64,000 nucleotides of DNA from Gillisella taibaishanensis (GTDB lineage Bacteria; Pseudomonadota; Alphaproteobacteria; Rhizobiales; Rhizobiaceae), in the NCBI RefSeq assembly GCF_001938985.1, contig NZ_MKIN01000021.1, positions 806,001-870,000 of the forward strand, given 5' to 3'. The translations under genes were made by a program, and so were the position numbers. Below the pieces are notes generated by a model. The model was not told where the DNA came from and searched no databases. It was given only the letters and a program-made list of their open reading frames with translations. Numbering within the stretch: the stretch's first letter is position 1; the number at the start of each line of letters is the position of its first letter. Below are positions 62,312 through 64,000 of the stretch, in pieces.

Positions 62312-63331
62312 TTAGATTGGATGGCGGCCGATGAAGAATTCTCGGAACGGCTCCATAGATGGGTTGAGGCCTGCATCGACCAGCCCCTTGCGCAGCGCCA
62401 GCATCTGCGGATCATGGATGCGTTGGGTTGGCATGCGCAGCGGACCGCCGTTATAGCCCTGAAGCCAGCCTTGAAATTTCCAGACATAGCGATTGATGAA
62501 ATGGCCGCCGTGCATCTGCTGGGCTACCAAGCCCTTCGCCTTGCGGGCGGGGTGCATGCGCCAGTAAATTTCACTCGCTTTGTCGAACTCTCCATTGCGC
62601 AACAGGTTAAAGACCTGCGGTATCAGCGGACCCCAATATTCATGGTCGCTGGTTGCCGAAAGCTGGATTGGCATGATCTGGGAGAGCGGGATCAACTCGC
62701 CTTCGATCGGCATGGAAATAACCACTTCCTTGCCGAACAGCCGGTTGCATTCGATCACACTCTGGATCGAGGGGAAGCCCCCTTCTGCCTTGATAGCTGC
62801 AATGTTCGGGCAATCATCGAGCAGGCGGCGAATGAGCGAGACCGGGATGTCGGAGGGATGAATGCGCGGCGAGAAGCCCCACAAAAACATGGGAAACAGC
62901 ATGACTGCCAGGTTCGTGGAGTCACACAGGGCCTTGGTATAGCGATAGATGTCGTCCTCGCTTTCCGGGTAGAAACCGGGGGGATAGGACAAAAGCACAA
63001 ATTCGGCTCCAGCGGCTTCAGCGCGCTGCACGGCTTCGATATTCTGCTCGAGCGTGTTCCAGCTGGCATGATGTGTGATGACCAGCCGGTCGCCCGCCTC
63101 GTCCTTTATCATCGTCAAGAAGTCGATATACTCATCGAGCGTGACCGCAACTTCCGAAATGCCGAGCGTGCCGATGAAGCCATGTTCGATAGCCAGACGC
63201 GTATCATGGCGGATGGCCTTCTCGTTCAAGCGTGTCAAATCGCTCGAAAAGGAAGGAAGGGTGCAGTTGATAACACCAACCAGCTTTTCGCGTGCCCATT
63301 CGCGGGCCTCATTTTTCTTATAGGATGCCAT
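62312..63331 (-). CDS. long DapA-family lyase/hydratase-aldolase
   Basis: A 339-residue class I aldolase-fold enzyme, about 40 residues longer than ordinary dihydrodipicolinate synthases. It has a GTLGISEVAVT substrate loop, catalytic Tyr in VLLSYPPGFYP and the Schiff-base Lys in NIAAIKAEGG. The extension at the C-terminus (GGHFINRYVWKFQGWLQGYN) recalls hydratase-aldolases that give pyruvate plus an aldehyde; keto-deoxyglucarate dehydratases are the alternative. The aldehyde dehydrogenase just upstream would then take the aldehyde. Starts 12 bases after that gene. Substrate unknown. Confidence 0.78.
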   Translation of the reverse strand: MASYKKNEAREWAREKLVGVINCTLPSFSSDLTRLNEKAIRHDTRLAIEHGFIGTLGISEVAVTLDEYIDFLTMIKDEAGDRLVITHHASWNTLEQNIEAVQRAEAAGAEFVLLSYPPGFYPESEDDIYRYTKALCDSTNLAVMLFPMFLWGFSPRIHPSDIPVSLIRRLLDDCPNIAAIKAEGGFPSIQSVIECNRLFGKEVVISMPIEGELIPLSQIMPIQLSATSDHEYWGPLIPQVFNLLRNGEFDKASEIYWRMHPARKAKGLVAQQMHGGHFINRYVWKFQGWLQGYNGGPLRMPTQRIHDPQMLALRKGLVDAGLNPSMEPFREFFIGRHPI

Positions 63332-63343
63332 TGCTTTTTCCTT

Positions 63344-64000
63344 TTACAGCGTTTCGCCCGCGCCTTGCCAGGCGAGATATTTCATTTCCAGGAACTCCTC
63401 GATGCCGTAGACCGAGCCTTCCCGACCGATGCCAGATTGCTTGACGCCACCGAATGGCGCGATCTCGTTGGAGATGAGTCCCGTATTGATGCCGATCATG
63501 CCGGCTTCGATTGAAGCTGCGACCCGCCAGATCCGGGCAGCATCCTTAGAGAAAAGGTAGGCGGCCAGACCGAACTCCGTATCGTTGGCCATGGCAATTG
63601 CCTCTGCCTCGGTTTCGAAACGAACCACTGGCGCGACCGGGCCGAATGTCTCTTCGCGCGTTACACGCATATCGGATGTCACCCCGGCGAGAACCGTGGG
63701 TTCAAAAAACAAGCCACCACGGGCATGGCGCTTTCCGCCACTGATGACTTTAGCGCCCTTGGAGACCGCGTCAGCAATGTGCTCCTCAACCTTTTCGAGC
63801 GCGGCAGCATCGATCAGTGGCCCCTGCTGGACGCCTGCGTCGAACCCATCTCCCACCTTCAGCACTGCCACACGTTCCGCCAGTTGCTTGACGAAGCGAT
63901 CGTAGATTCCAGCCTGGACGTAGGCGCGATTGGCACTGATGCACGCCTGGCCGGTATTCCGATATTTGGTGGCAATCATTCCTTCGACGGCTTCATCGAG
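63344..64000 (-). CDS. aldehyde dehydrogenase, C-terminal part (5' end outside window)
   Basis: The frame is open to the right edge; only the C-terminal ~218 residues are present. KYRNTGQACISANR carries the catalytic Cys region, VTREETFGPVAPVVRF and GINTGLISNEIAPFGGVKQSG are the family's late motifs. The GVKQSGIGREG end is common in succinate-semialdehyde dehydrogenase (GabD)-type enzymes. First visible gene of the minus operon with the DapA-like and SsuABC-type genes. Confidence 0.9.
   Translation of the reverse strand, partial: LDEAVEGMIATKYRNTGQACISANRAYVQAGIYDRFVKQLAERVAVLKVGDGFDAGVQQGPLIDAAALEKVEEHIADAVSKGAKVISGGKRHARGGLFFEPTVLAGVTSDMRVTREETFGPVAPVVRFETEAEAIAMANDTEFGLAAYLFSKDAARIWRVAASIEAGMIGINTGLISNEIAPFGGVKQSGIGREGSVYGIEEFLEMKYLAWQGAGETL

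Noticed and set aside
62321..63514. 397-codon plus-strand open frame
   Set aside because: Antisense to the DapA-family enzyme and aldehyde dehydrogenase; no recognisable domain.

Overview
The window looks like a catabolic and transport stretch of a Hyphomicrobiales (Rhizobiales) alphaproteobacterium of the Rhizobium / Agrobacterium / Ochrobactrum kind. The evidence is moderate-to-high GC, GTG and TTG starts, dense ABC importers each with its own GntR, LacI, IclR, LysR or TetR regulator, and a rhizopine-type moc gene set. I see no rRNA, tRNA, IS element, phage gene or CRISPR. The near absence of housekeeping genes suggests a secondary replicon (inference).

Layout. 1-1589: end of a TRAP transporter fused DctQ-DctM permease. 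1707-4880: MocR-type regulator divergent from a LysE exporter and a DapA-family lyase/aldolase. 5029-8672: LysR regulator divergent from a redox operon (LigB/DODA dioxygenase, CPFC thioredoxin-fold protein, DoxX, quinone oxidoreductase). 8795-16856: minus-strand operon of a cyanuric acid hydrolase/barbiturase-family enzyme, a BMP-type ABC importer and an amidase, with a divergent IclR regulator. 16949-21988: AcoR-like sigma-54 activator, a clear -24/-12 promoter, butanediol-type dehydrogenase and flavin monooxygenase. 22079-31614: arylmalonate-decarboxylase/maleate-isomerase-like protein, amidase, Asp/Glu/hydantoin-racemase-fold protein and a five-gene dipeptide-type ABC importer, with a divergent GntR. 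31716-36867: GntR, polar amino acid ABC importer and a class IV aminotransferase-like protein. 37320-42583: hydroxyquinol pathway (flavin hydroxylase, maleylacetate reductase, hydroxyquinol 1,2-dioxygenase, small tautomerase-like protein) with a divergent TetR. 42782-45754: autotransporter with a 414-bp tandem repeat.

46002-59482 is the most striking part: two divergent operons around a LacI regulator. The minus operon carries mocD, mocE and mocF homologues (hydroxylase, Rieske ferredoxin, reductase), a PanB-like protein and an inositol dehydrogenase. The plus operon carries mocC- and mocB-like genes, an inositol/ribose-type ABC importer, purU, folD and a mocA-like dehydrogenase. Read together they suggest uptake of a methylated (amino)inositol such as the rhizopine 3-O-methyl-scyllo-inosamine, oxidative O-demethylation, oxidation of the ring, and folate-linked disposal of the released one-carbon unit. 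Matching candidate operators lie in front of mocD and mocC. The window closes (59572-64000) with a taurine/nitrate-type ABC importer, a long DapA-family enzyme and the C-terminal part of an aldehyde dehydrogenase.

All functions are read from sequence motifs and recalled family knowledge; no database search was run.
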